From Caldifarciminota bacterium (GTDB lineage: Bacteria; Hydrothermota; Tepidihabitantia; Tepidihabitantales; Tepidihabitantaceae): DNA of 64,000 bases. Positions 15,985 through 24,337 of the stretch are shown one piece after another. The notes under the pieces are model-generated. The model saw only the letters and a list, made by a program, of their open reading frames with translations. It did no database searches and was not told the origin of the DNA. The stretch is from NCBI GenBank assembly GCA_026418295.1, contig JAOABP010000003.1:179175-243174 (forward strand). The letters run 5' to 3'. Position 1 is the stretch's first letter. The number at the start of each line of letters is the position of its first letter. A program made the translations under genes and the position numbers.

Positions 15985-16012
15985 AGACTACCAAAAATTT
16001 TCTAAGTTTCAA
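15985..16012 (-). promoter_or_regulatory. Candidate promoter of the short structured RNA
   Basis: TTGAAA (16012-16007), 16 nt, TAGTCT (15990-15985), then 6 nt to the first base of the closing helix at 15978. The spacing matches the other promoters in the window; the -35 is less perfect. Confidence 0.45.
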
Positions 16013-16018
16013 GTAAAT

Positions 16019-17320
16019 TCAACCGGTTATTATCAGCCTGGAAAAGCGGCGGAAGCGACCCGTAGTAATCTCAAGATTGTAAACCCCGGGCTTTAACGGT
16101 TTCAGCTCCAGCCGGTGAATGCCGCAATCCAGTTGACCGCAGTCCATTGCCTGAACGACCCGGCCTGCGGGGTCAATAAGCCGGAACTTAACCGACGCCG
16201 GTCCGCCAAGCCTGACCACCAGCCCTGCCCGTCCGGAAGCCACGGTAGAGGCGACATCACATACCGGCGGCACATCGCCCCGGGCCAGCTCGTTGACCCC
16301 GACGCCGTTCCGGGTGCGGACCAGCATGGAATCAACGGTAATATTGCCGGCAACATCAGCCGCCCGCACAATCACCCAGTAGCCGGCATCACCGAGCAGG
16401 GCGGTTGACCACCTGCCGGCGATGTCCGTTGCTTCGATAACCGAATCACCGTCGGTGTTGGTAATGATAAAATAGTACTGGCGTGAGGAATAATCACCCC
16501 GGGAACGGCAGACATTATCAGTTTTATAGACAACATTAACCAGTGCGCCGTCCAGCAGATTGGAAAACTGTACCGATAAAGTCCAGGGGACAACTACCAG
16601 CCCGTCCTCGCGGCGGATCATGTATTCAATCTGATAAGGTGCCAGCCGGTCCCAGATCTGACTCCCAGAGGAAAATCCGGTGCGGTCAAAAATCCGGGCA
16701 ATGATATCCACATCACCATTGAGTGAATCCGGGTGAAGATACCGGTTGTTCTGGTTGTCCCGGCAGAAGGCAAAGCGCCAGCCGGCACGGGCGTTTTCAA
16801 ATACCGGCGGCTCAAGATCAGTATTGGGGTTCAAATCCAGCAGCGGGTTCTTGACAAACCACCAGGTCGGGCTGGGAAACCGCTGCCAGGTTGCTCCGGT
16901 GTCAGAAATCCGTGCAAAGTGAATGTGGTCAAAAGAGGAATCAACCGGCCAGGCAACCAGATAACCGATAACCTCTCCGGTCGCAACCGGATCACCAAGG
17001 TTCTTGTGATAGCGGTCCGGGTCAATATGAGCATAAAGCCAGCCCTCTGCCCTGCCGGTAAAGGTCAGGGGTGAATCGCAGACCGCAATCCGGTAATGCA
17101 GTTCCGCCTGAATTGTGCCCCAGGCCTTGACCCAGCCGGGTGCCACTGCCCGCACCTCAACCCCTGAGGTGTCCGGTGTTAAGATGTCAATCCCGTTATG
17201 AAAATAGGCGCCACTGCCGTAATCCTGGAACTCGCCCCAGTTATTGCCCAGCGGATGCACCTGATTATCCGGTGGCACGGGCCATAATACAGCAAAACAG
17301 AACAGAACTAACTGAGTCAT
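16019..17320 (-). CDS. Secreted M23 (LytM-type) metallopeptidase domain protein
   Basis: About 433 aa. A signal peptide (MTQLVLFCFAVLWPV) is followed by an M23 domain with zinc ligands in FHNGIDI (His41, Asp45) and HIHFARI (His132, His134). A long beta-rich region follows, and the last 80 residues (residues like VKFRLIDPAGRVVQAMD and KPGVYNLEITTGRFRRFSRLIITG) form a T9SS-like sorting-type domain. M23 enzymes cut peptidoglycan cross-links or glycine-rich peptides. The start ATG 17320 is fixed by a consensus promoter 9 nt upstream; the frame to 17368 runs through that promoter. It is the only gene of its unit. Confidence 0.8.
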   Translation of the reverse strand: MTQLVLFCFAVLWPVPPDNQVHPLGNNWGEFQDYGSGAYFHNGIDILTPDTSGVEVRAVAPGWVKAWGTIQAELHYRIAVCDSPLTFTGRAEGWLYAHIDPDRYHKNLGDPVATGEVIGYLVAWPVDSSFDHIHFARISDTGATWQRFPSPTWWFVKNPLLDLNPNTDLEPPVFENARAGWRFAFCRDNQNNRYLHPDSLNGDVDIIARIFDRTGFSSGSQIWDRLAPYQIEYMIRREDGLVVVPWTLSVQFSNLLDGALVNVVYKTDNVCRSRGDYSSRQYYFIITNTDGDSVIEATDIAGRWSTALLGDAGYWVIVRAADVAGNITVDSMLVRTRNGVGVNELARGDVPPVCDVASTVASGRAGLVVRLGGPASVKFRLIDPAGRVVQAMDCGQLDCGIHRLELKPLKPGVYNLEITTGRFRRFSRLIITG

Positions 17321-17329
17321 AATAATAAA

Positions 17330-17358
17330 ATTATACAAAAACTGGGTACAGGTGTCAA
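17330..17358 (-). promoter_or_regulatory. Consensus sigma-70 promoter of the M23 gene, near-leaderless geometry
   Basis: TTGACA (17358-17353), 17 nt, TATAAT (17335-17330): both hexamers are perfect. Only 9 nt separate the -10 from ATG 17320, so the 5' leader would be 2-3 nt. Confidence 0.75.
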
Positions 17359-17368
17359 CAAAAAACAC

Positions 17369-17618
17369 AGTTATTTAATATATTTTTTTAAATAGATATC
17401 CCCTAATAATTATACAACAGGTTTATTTTATTTTTATAACTGCTGTTTATGTTGCTGTGGTGGATTTCGGGCTTGGCGGATTAAACAAAATTGTTTCATA
17501 CGATTAGCGAAATTTTGTTATGTGGATTATATGGGAGTAGTAATGTGCTCAGCTGTTTATAAACGGCTGACCGTCTGTTTTTCAACCGGGCTGTCCACCG
17601 GTTTTTCCCCAGAAGGGT
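17369..17618. other. AT-rich intergenic region beside dnaA; possible origin element
   Basis: 250 bp without a credible gene. The part 17376-17450 is strongly AT-rich. TGTGGATTA at 17521-17529 is the reverse complement of a DnaA box with one mismatch. Arms ACAAAATT (17485-17492) and AATTTTGT (17511-17518) form an inverted repeat. A near-perfect 22-bp palindrome, TCAGCTGTTTA then TAAACGGCTGA with two mismatches, occupies 17549-17570. This combination next to dnaA fits an origin or a dnaA-linked regulatory region, but the box count is low. No dnaN, recF or gyrB is adjacent. Confidence 0.35.
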
Positions 17619-18947
17619 TTACCTGCTCAGTTCACGGCAGAGTTTATCAAGGGTTGAGGCAAATGCGGGGTCGCGGTTTTTCAGCTCGGTTATTTTGTCC
17701 AGGGCGTGCATTACGGTCGTGTGGTCCTTCCCGCCGATGAGGAACCCGATGTCTTTAAGTGAAAGGTTCAGAAGATGGCGCAGCAGATACATTGCGGTCT
17801 GCCGGGCAAGCGCCACCCGCTTGGTGCGGATCGGGCTCTTGATATCTGCTACCGGCACATGAAAATGTTCTGCGACTGCATTCATGATCCGCTGGGCGTC
17901 AAGCGGCTGTTCGGGCAGGACCAGATCCTTAAGTGCCTCATCGGCAAGCTTGGTGTCCAGTGTTCTGCCGGTCAGTGAATGGAGCGCGATCAGGCGCACA
18001 AGCGTCGCCTCAAGCGTGCGGATATTGGAGCGGACCCGGGCAGCGATATAAACCGCAATTTCCTCCGGCAGATCAAAATTCTCCAGTTTTGCCTTCTGGA
18101 GCAGGATTGCCACCCGGGTTTCCAGATCAGGCGGCTGGATATCAACCACCAGCCCGCTGCCGAGCCGGGAAATCAGACGCTCCTGAAGCGTCGGGATGTC
18201 TTTGGGCGGACGGTCACTGGTAAATACAACCTGACTGCCCGCATCCTGAAGCGCATTAAAGGTATAAAAGATTTCTTCCTGGAGGCTTTCCTTGCCCACG
18301 AGGTAGTGGATGTCGTCAAGCAGCAGGAGGTCGAGCCCGCGGTATTTGTTCTTGAACTCCACCCGTGTGTTTTTCCCGATCGCCTGAATCAGCTCCAGAA
18401 ACAGGGCTTCGGCAGGTGTATAGCAGAACCTGAGGCCGGGGTAGATTGTCAGCGCGGCGTTGCCGATTGCCTGCAGCAGATGGGTCTTGCCCAGCCCGAC
18501 CCCGCCGTAAATAAACAGCGGGTTATATGCCCGCCCCAGGTTCTGGGCAACATTTTTTGCGGCGGCGCAGGCAAGACGGTTGCCCTCGCCCACGATGAAG
18601 GTGTCAAAGGTGTATCGCGCCCGCAGCCGGTTTGGCGGGGTCTGGATTGGTGATGCCAGCTGCTCCGGCACCTTTGCCGGCGGTTCAGATACCGTTTGGC
18701 CAGTAACCACAAATTCAACCCTGAGGCTCCTGCCCGTAATCTCCTTTAATGCCAGGAGCAGGTCAGAAAGGTAATGATGCTGAAGCCAGTCGCAGAAAAA
18801 GCTGTTGGGCACGCCGACCCGGACAACTCCGTCAGTGCACTCAACAAGGGTTGTCGGTTTCAGCCATGCGTCAAACGCCTCGGGCGCAACCCTTGATTTC
18901 AGCAAATCAAGAACCGAACCCCAGATGGTTTCAACCCCTGCACCCAT
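17619..18947 (-). CDS. dnaA: Chromosomal replication initiator DnaA
   Basis: About 442 aa with the four DnaA domains: an N-terminal DnaB-interacting domain (WGSVLDLLKSRVAPEAFDAW), a short linker, an AAA+ domain with YTFDTFIVGEGNRLA, Walker A GGVGLGKTHLL (about 148-158) and Walker B LLLLDDIHYL, and the C-terminal DNA-binding domain with SLKDIGFLIGGKDHTTVMHA. It binds DnaA boxes and melts the origin. ATG 18947 is preferred; GTG 18962 is in frame. Two perfect DnaA boxes lie 30-50 bp upstream, suggesting autoregulation or an origin. The usual dnaN neighbour is absent. Confidence 0.97.
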   Translation of the reverse strand: MGAGVETIWGSVLDLLKSRVAPEAFDAWLKPTTLVECTDGVVRVGVPNSFFCDWLQHHYLSDLLLALKEITGRSLRVEFVVTGQTVSEPPAKVPEQLASPIQTPPNRLRARYTFDTFIVGEGNRLACAAAKNVAQNLGRAYNPLFIYGGVGLGKTHLLQAIGNAALTIYPGLRFCYTPAEALFLELIQAIGKNTRVEFKNKYRGLDLLLLDDIHYLVGKESLQEEIFYTFNALQDAGSQVVFTSDRPPKDIPTLQERLISRLGSGLVVDIQPPDLETRVAILLQKAKLENFDLPEEIAVYIAARVRSNIRTLEATLVRLIALHSLTGRTLDTKLADEALKDLVLPEQPLDAQRIMNAVAEHFHVPVADIKSPIRTKRVALARQTAMYLLRHLLNLSLKDIGFLIGGKDHTTVMHALDKITELKNRDPAFASTLDKLCRELSR

Positions 18948-18977
18948 AGACAGAAAAACCACAAATTTTCTTCATAT

Positions 18978-18998
18978 TTATCCACACATTTATCCACA
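18978..18998. promoter_or_regulatory. Two tandem perfect DnaA boxes
   Basis: TTATCCACA occurs at 18978-18986 and 18990-18998, 12 bp centre to centre, in the region upstream of dnaA. This matches the consensus DnaA binding site and would support autoregulation of dnaA or an origin. Confidence 0.7.
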
Positions 18999-19003
18999 CA
19001 GTT

Positions 19004-19019
19004 GCACCTTGTAAGGTGC
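19004..19019. other. Perfect 16-bp palindrome upstream of dnaA
   Basis: GCACCTT (19004-19010), GT, AAGGTGC (19013-19019). No T run follows on either strand, so it is more likely an operator or leader hairpin of dnaA than a terminator. Confidence 0.4.
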
Positions 19020-19094
19020 GGAGATAAAATAACATAGACAGCAAGCACGCAGAGTTTCCACAGCAATCCGCCAGTTTTACTTCAGATTAGTAAA

Positions 19095-19123
19095 TATACT
19101 ATCTCTGCTCCTGCTGGTGTCAA
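19095..19123 (-). promoter_or_regulatory. Possible dnaA promoter
   Basis: TTGACA (19123-19118) is followed after 17-19 nt by AGTATATT (19100-19093). Spacing is at the long end. Transcripts would cross the palindrome and both DnaA boxes before the dnaA start, giving a leader of about 140 nt. Confidence 0.35.
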
Positions 19124-19162
19124 GAATTTTAACGCCGGAATTGATAAAAATTTTTGAAAAAT

Positions 19163-21448
19163 TCAATCCAGCGCTACCGCCTGACCCAGGGCAATGCCGC
19201 CATCATTTAAGGGAAACTCCTGGTTGTGATATACCCTGAATCCGGAACCGCGCAGCCTGCGCACCAGCTCCAGCCGCAAGAGCCGGTTTTGAAAACTGCC
19301 GCCGGAAAGGCAGATCGTATTTATCTGATTCAGCTCCGCCAGCCGGATGAGTGCCTGATGAAATGCGCCGACCAGCGTCTGATGGAACCACAAAGACACC
19401 TTTCCTGCCGGAACCCGCGAGCAAATGAGCTGAAAGACCGTTCTAATTAAAGGGCGGGGGTCAAGCAGCAGCATCTCCTCATCAGTACTGAGCAGCTCAA
19501 CTTCTGCCAGTTTTAATTCCGATGCAGTGCCTGCACTTAGCGCCTCGTTCTCCAGGGCAATTGCCGGCTCACCTTCAAATGTTGCCCGCCGGCAGACGCC
19601 GGTTATTGCTGCCACCGCATCAAACAGGCGCCCAAGACTTGAGGTTATAACCGGTGCAGGTGCATAAGCCGCTGAAACAGGCAGTCCCAGCCTCCGGAGC
19701 GCGCCCGGTTCAATTCCGGACTGAAGGAGATAGCTCACCGCCACCTGAACCGGGTCAGCCAGATAACCGGCGCTGGCACCATGACGCAAATAGGCAAGAT
19801 GGCCCAGCCTTTTCCAGGTCCGGTCCGGGTTGATCAGCAGAAACTCACATCCCCAGATTGCCCGGTCCAGCCCGTAACCGGTGCCATCAGCTGCCAGACC
19901 GAGCACCGGACCACGCAGTCCGTGTTCTGCCATTACCGAAAGGATGTGGGCATAATGATGCTGGACCCGTTTAAGCGGGAGCTGAAATTTCCTGCTCAGG
20001 GTTTCTGCCAGCCGGACCGAGCTGTAATCCGGATGCAGGTCGCAGACCACTCTTGCCGGTTTGATCCCGGTCCAGTCGGTCAGCCGTTGTAGTGCGGCAA
20101 GAAAGAAACGCTCCGCTGCGGCAGTTTCCAGTTCACCGATGTGAGGTCCGGCAAACACCCTTCCCCCGGCAGCGAGGGCAAAACAGTTTTTGCTGTCCGC
20201 CCCAACCGCCAGTGTGGGATGTTTCACGTGAAACACCCTGCTCAGATGTAACGGCCTGGGGGTATACCCTCGCGACCGGCGAACCATAATTGCATTGGCA
20301 GTTTCAGCCTGAATTACTGAATCGTCACACCGGTTGGCAATCTCCCGGTTGTGCGTGAGCACATAGTCAAAAAGACCGCTGCGATTGAAAAGTTCCTCTT
20401 CGGATGCCGCAATGGGTTCATCACTGACATTGGCACTGGTCATGATCAGAACCGGAGGTTTAACCTGATACTTTTTCAATGATTTAAAGATCAGCAGATG
20501 AAGCGGGGTATAGGGCAGAAGGATGCCGTAGGCAGGGTTATGAGGGGCAATCAGTGGTGCGAGCCGGGCTTTGGCGGGTTTGCGCTTTGGTAGAAGCACA
20601 ATTGGCGCTGCCGGGGAACGAAGAAGTCTGCCCGCACCAGCCGGGAGATGGCAGATGTTTCTTACTGCAGTCAGGCTTTCCACCATTAAGGCGAACGGTT
20701 TCTGGTCTCTCCCCTTCAGCCGGCGCAGACGCCGGACCGCAAGGTCGTTTCGGGCATCACAGCACAGATGGAATCCGCCTAACCCTTTTACTGCCAATAT
20801 CTTACCGCCAAGAATCAGGCGGGCAGCCTTATCAATCGGGTCGCAGGAGATCGGTCTCCCCTTTTTGTTCAGGAGTTGAACCGCTGGTCCGCACCTGGGG
20901 CAGGCGATCGGTTCCGCATGGAAGCGGCGGTTTGCAGGAGACAGATACTCCTTCTGACACTCCTCACACATCCGGAATTTACGCATGGTGGTGCGCTCGC
21001 GGTCATAGGGAAGCTGAAGTATTATAGTGTATCTGGGACCGCACTGGGTGCAGTTGATGAATGGATAGAGGTAACGGCGGTTGTGCGGGTCGGTGAGTTC
21101 GCGCCTGCAGGCGGAACAGGTTGCCAGGTCAGGCAGAACCTCGACCCCGGGTTTTGCCGGGCTGGTCGGGCTGGGAATGATGTCAAACCCTGAACAGGGC
21201 GGTTTCCTGACGGTCCGGACCCGGATTTCGGAGATGAGTGCCAGCCGGGGCGGATGCTTTTGAAGGTGGGCGAGCAGGCGGTTTGCGCCCCTTCCCTGAG
21301 CAAGGATGGTTACACCGGCGCGGGTGTTGGTGACCGTTCCCCTTATGCCGAGCCTTTTTGCCAGGCGGTAGATATAGGGGCGGAATCCGATGCCCTGAAC
21401 CTGGCCGGTTACGGTTATTTCCAGAGTGGTGCGGAGTTGATCGCCGAT
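19163..21448 (-). CDS. hypF: Carbamoyltransferase HypF, full length, non-AUG start
   Basis: About 761 aa, close to E. coli HypF (750). HypF transfers the carbamoyl group from carbamoyl phosphate to HypE to make the cyanide ligand of [NiFe] hydrogenases. Domains in order: acylphosphatase (TVTGQVQGIGFRPYIYRLA), two C4 zinc fingers (CSAC..CTQCGP, CEEC..CPRCGP), a YrdC-like domain (KGLGGFHLCCDARND, KGRDQKPFALM), and a Kae1-like domain (HHYAHILSVMAEHG, LAADGTGYGLDR, LSGGSFQN, NDGGIALGQA). The first ATG is at 20986, inside the second zinc finger. The frame is open upstream to 21463 with no ATG, GTG or TTG, and the translated acylphosphatase domain is intact. ATC 21448, 5 nt after the stop of the upstream gene, gives family length; CTG 21421 is an alternative. 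Other hyp genes are absent. Confidence 0.88.
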   Translation of the reverse strand: MGDQLRTTLEITVTGQVQGIGFRPYIYRLAKRLGIRGTVTNTRAGVTILAQGRGANRLLAHLQKHPPRLALISEIRVRTVRKPPCSGFDIIPSPTSPAKPGVEVLPDLATCSACRRELTDPHNRRYLYPFINCTQCGPRYTIILQLPYDRERTTMRKFRMCEECQKEYLSPANRRFHAEPIACPRCGPAVQLLNKKGRPISCDPIDKAARLILGGKILAVKGLGGFHLCCDARNDLAVRRLRRLKGRDQKPFALMVESLTAVRNICHLPAGAGRLLRSPAAPIVLLPKRKPAKARLAPLIAPHNPAYGILLPYTPLHLLIFKSLKKYQVKPPVLIMTSANVSDEPIAASEEELFNRSGLFDYVLTHNREIANRCDDSVIQAETANAIMVRRSRGYTPRPLHLSRVFHVKHPTLAVGADSKNCFALAAGGRVFAGPHIGELETAAAERFFLAALQRLTDWTGIKPARVVCDLHPDYSSVRLAETLSRKFQLPLKRVQHHYAHILSVMAEHGLRGPVLGLAADGTGYGLDRAIWGCEFLLINPDRTWKRLGHLAYLRHGASAGYLADPVQVAVSYLLQSGIEPGALRRLGLPVSAAYAPAPVITSSLGRLFDAVAAITGVCRRATFEGEPAIALENEALSAGTASELKLAEVELLSTDEEMLLLDPRPLIRTVFQLICSRVPAGKVSLWFHQTLVGAFHQALIRLAELNQINTICLSGGSFQNRLLRLELVRRLRGSGFRVYHNQEFPLNDGGIALGQAVALD

Positions 21449-21453
21449 AGTGC

Positions 21454-22590
21454 CTACTGGGTTTTATCCTGAGGTTCCAGCAGTTCCGGCTCCTCTTCAG
21501 TCAATTCGTAGATGTTTTTGTCATCCTTCTTTTTAATCAGGAACCCGAGAAGGAGGACATTCCCGGAGAACCAGACCGAGATGCCGTATGCCAGAACCAT
21601 CAGCGCAATGCCGTAGATACAGATACTGAAGAGCAGCGCACCCAGATATATTCCCCAGCCCGGGCTTTCCCAGAAGAGGGGGCTGAGATAGCTGTTAAGT
21701 CCGTACAGAGCTGTTTCCCATACAACCATCTTGTGGAGGGGAGCAAACACACCCCATTGCGGGACCGAGATCTGAAAGATGAAGCCGGTGCCGTTGAGCA
21801 TTTCACTCAGGGTTTCGCCCATAAATGCTGAAAGAATGAGCGTGCCGATCCGGACTGCGAGGCTGGACGCCAGCCCCAGAAGCAGGGAGCCGAGTTTGCT
21901 CAAAAAGGCGATCACCGCGGTGAACCAGAAGAGGCGTGCCGGCTGTTCGTTGATACAGGAGAACACCTCAAACAGGGTGTCAAATGTGTCGTTTCCCAGC
22001 GCCCCGACAATAGCCGGTCCCAGAAACAGGGTCCAGATAAGAACAATCAGCAGATATACAATAAAAAGGGAGGCGAAGAAGGCGGGGATTGCAAAGATGC
22101 CGACAATCACCGGACCGATGTAAGGTATTGATCCTAAAGCACTTAATATCAGACCCGCAATTACCAGGATCAGAATGAAGGCGATGATGAGCAGGGGGCT
22201 GCCGAGAATTGCCCCAAGGTTCTGGAGTGCGAATCTGAAGGCTTCGCCCGCTTCAAAAAATTCATTCCCGCGGAGCTGTTCGTAGGTAACCTTGGCGACC
22301 GCACTGCCGGTAACGAGCATTACGATCAGAAACCAGATGACACCCAAGGCATAAATCAGCCAGGAGACCCAGGGGAAGGGGAGGTTGGGCGCAGGAAAGG
22401 GGAGAAGCCGGTAGGTCTCCCAGATTGACACCCAGTCGTTACCCGCGACCAGGTGGGCAAGGTAGGTAAGGATTGTATAGCCGGCAAAACCGAATAGAAG
22501 ACCCAGCATGGTCATACCGACCTTCTTGGCGGAGAAACCCAGGCGCAATGCCCGGAAGATGTCTTTATAGTTAAAATGTAATGCCCCCAT
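21454..22590 (-). CDS. Multi-pass membrane protein of unknown function
   Basis: About 378 aa, not recognised. Some seven or eight hydrophobic helices are visible, including VGMTMLGLLFGFAGYTILTY, VIWFLIVMLVTGSAVAKVTY, LIIAFILILVIAGLILSAL, LFIVYLLIVLIWTLFLGPAI, and a pair near the C-terminus. A charged acidic tail (TEEEPELLEP) ends it. The arrangement resembles large DUF-type integral membrane proteins in this kind of genome. ATG 22590 is chosen because GAGAGGAG precedes it by 6 nt. It starts 18 nt after a 42-aa membrane peptide gene and ends 5 nt before hypF, so the three may share a transcript. Confidence 0.7.
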   Translation of the reverse strand: MGALHFNYKDIFRALRLGFSAKKVGMTMLGLLFGFAGYTILTYLAHLVAGNDWVSIWETYRLLPFPAPNLPFPWVSWLIYALGVIWFLIVMLVTGSAVAKVTYEQLRGNEFFEAGEAFRFALQNLGAILGSPLLIIAFILILVIAGLILSALGSIPYIGPVIVGIFAIPAFFASLFIVYLLIVLIWTLFLGPAIVGALGNDTFDTLFEVFSCINEQPARLFWFTAVIAFLSKLGSLLLGLASSLAVRIGTLILSAFMGETLSEMLNGTGFIFQISVPQWGVFAPLHKMVVWETALYGLNSYLSPLFWESPGWGIYLGALLFSICIYGIALMVLAYGISVWFSGNVLLLGFLIKKKDDKNIYELTEEEPELLEPQDKTQ

Positions 22591-22607
22591 CTTCAACTCC
22601 TCTCTTT

Positions 22608-22736
22608 TTATTTAAGCCACTGCCGTAAAATCCAGAAAAGAAAAAACAAAAGCCCGCCCCAGAGCAGCCAGAAGAGCCAGCGGAGTGGAAACGAATAACG
22701 GCGCTCGGGAAACAGGCGGCGGCGAAATCTGAGCAT
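22608..22736 (-). CDS. Predicted 42-aa single-span membrane peptide
   Basis: ATG 22736 to TAA 22608 encodes 42 aa: a strongly basic N-terminus (RFRRRLFPERR) followed by one hydrophobic, tryptophan-rich helix (LFWLLWGGLLFFLFWIL) and a short KH-free basic end. It fills the gap between the M28 peptidase and the multi-pass membrane protein, and its codon use is ordinary. A TTGACA at the M28 stop region with a weak AT-rich -10 could serve it. Positive-inside topology places the N-terminus in the cytoplasm. No Shine-Dalgarno is obvious, so it could be chance. Confidence 0.4.
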   Translation of the reverse strand: MLRFRRRLFPERRYSFPLRWLFWLLWGGLLFFLFWILRQWLK

Positions 22737-22768
22737 CAGGTTTTATTTTCCACATCGTCAGTTATTTG

Positions 22769-24337
22769 TCAAGGGCTGACGAGCAGGCGGCAGGCGGTGC
22801 GGGTGCCGGAACGGAAGAAGTAGATTCCGGGCGGGACCGGACCGCTGCGCTCGCTGGAGCCATCCCAGACCGGACCTGAGCCGGCTGTTACCAGCGCGCC
22901 CCGGGCATCATAGATTGACCAGCGTTGACCGGCAGCGCGCACCGGCAGATAAAATGGCGGCCGGCCGAGCAGGGCAGGGCGGGCGGTCAGCAGGGATGAC
23001 CGGTCACCCGATTCGGTGTTTCCGGTCGGCTCCATTGCGCCGGCAAGCTTGGCAATGGTGGCAACCGCCGCCTTCACCGCCTCGGTTGCCATCAGCCAGT
23101 TGTTCGTGCCGCAGTCCACATAATAAAGCGGGCCGATCGTGTCACCAATCGTATGATACATCGGGGTGAAGTCGTGCTCAATCCCGCAAAGGGCAACATA
23201 ACCCCGCTGCCAGAAGGAATGATGGTCCGAATATGGGGCAGAGCTGACAAGCCGGCGCACCGGCTTGAGCGCGGTATAGGTGCGGGCACTGGCGATAAAC
23301 GAGTCCACGAGCCAGGCGCAGGCCGGGCTCTGGGTCTTGCCGATTACCTCAAGGGAGTCCAGGTTCTGCCGGCCGTAGGAGATCATGTCAAAGTTGAGCG
23401 CCGCCTTGATTGAGTCCCCGCGCCGGGCAGCCCGGCGGCAGAAGCTGTCCGAGCCGACAAGCCCCTGCTCCTCACCGGTGAAGCCGATGAAATAGACCGA
23501 ATAGGCAAAGCTGATGTCCTGAAATACCCGCGCCGCCTCAATCACCGCCGCAGTGCCCGAGGCGTTGTCATCCGAACCCGGGCAGTGTTCCGGTGCATAG
23601 TCGGAGGTGTTGTCAATATGTCCGCAGATCACATAGATCGGCCTGGGGTTGATGCGCCCCAGCTTGACGCCGATGACATTCGGGGCGTAACTGGTGCGGT
23701 AGGTCTCAAGCGCGGTGGAGTCACAGCCGTAACCGGCAAGTTTTTCCCGCATCCATTCGACCGCGGAACGGCAGGATTCGGTTGTGGAGTAGCGGGTGTA
23801 GAAGTCCTGCAGGCGCCGGATATGGGCAAGCACCGAATCCGGGTTCACCCGCTCAACCAGCGCGGTAATCAGACTTTCCGAGACCGTAACCGGTGCGGGC
23901 AGCGGACCTGCCGGCTGAGGGTTCAACGGTTCAAGCGGCAGATGGCACAGCTCGACCGGCAGGCGGTTGAGGCCGATAAGTGCCGTTTCATCGGTTACCA
24001 GCAGCACACCGGCTGGTGTTTCACCGGCAATCTGACCGAAACGGGCAAGCTCCCGGCGGTCAAATCCGGCCGGGGTCTTGACATAAAACAGCTGTCTGTC
24101 TGCGGGCAGGTTCAGCACCGAAAACGAACCCGGCAGGGAGTCAAGCGCGGGCAGTCGGGCTTCCTCCACTTTTATCAGCAGGCAGTTGTCCAGCTCGGCA
24201 ACCACCGGGAACTGTGCCGCAACGATTGCGGTTAAATCGGACGCACTCTGCGGATACCACTGAACCACCAGCTCACCAGCGCCAAGCGGCAGGATGATTA
24301 CGGTCATGAAAATTGAAACGGTCAAGACTTTTCTCAC
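22769..24337 (-). CDS. Secreted M28 zinc aminopeptidase with C-terminal sorting-type domain
   Basis: 522 aa. A signal peptide (FMTVIILPLGAGE) and a propeptide-like region precede the M28 domain. Its two-zinc ligands are visible in order: VICGHIDNTS (His), PGSDDNASGTA (bridging Asp), GFTGEEQGLVGS (catalytic Glu-Glu), LNFDMISYG (Asp) and PMYHTIGDT (His). M28 enzymes release N-terminal residues from peptides. The last 70 residues carry a short sorting-type domain (WSIYDARGALV, VWDGSSE, PPGIYFFRSG). The start is GTG 24337 with AGGAG 6 nt upstream. It fits a group of secreted peptidases here (C25, M23, S8, M28). Confidence 0.88.
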   Translation of the reverse strand: MRKVLTVSIFMTVIILPLGAGELVVQWYPQSASDLTAIVAAQFPVVAELDNCLLIKVEEARLPALDSLPGSFSVLNLPADRQLFYVKTPAGFDRRELARFGQIAGETPAGVLLVTDETALIGLNRLPVELCHLPLEPLNPQPAGPLPAPVTVSESLITALVERVNPDSVLAHIRRLQDFYTRYSTTESCRSAVEWMREKLAGYGCDSTALETYRTSYAPNVIGVKLGRINPRPIYVICGHIDNTSDYAPEHCPGSDDNASGTAAVIEAARVFQDISFAYSVYFIGFTGEEQGLVGSDSFCRRAARRGDSIKAALNFDMISYGRQNLDSLEVIGKTQSPACAWLVDSFIASARTYTALKPVRRLVSSAPYSDHHSFWQRGYVALCGIEHDFTPMYHTIGDTIGPLYYVDCGTNNWLMATEAVKAAVATIAKLAGAMEPTGNTESGDRSSLLTARPALLGRPPFYLPVRAAGQRWSIYDARGALVTAGSGPVWDGSSERSGPVPPGIYFFRSGTRTACRLLVSP

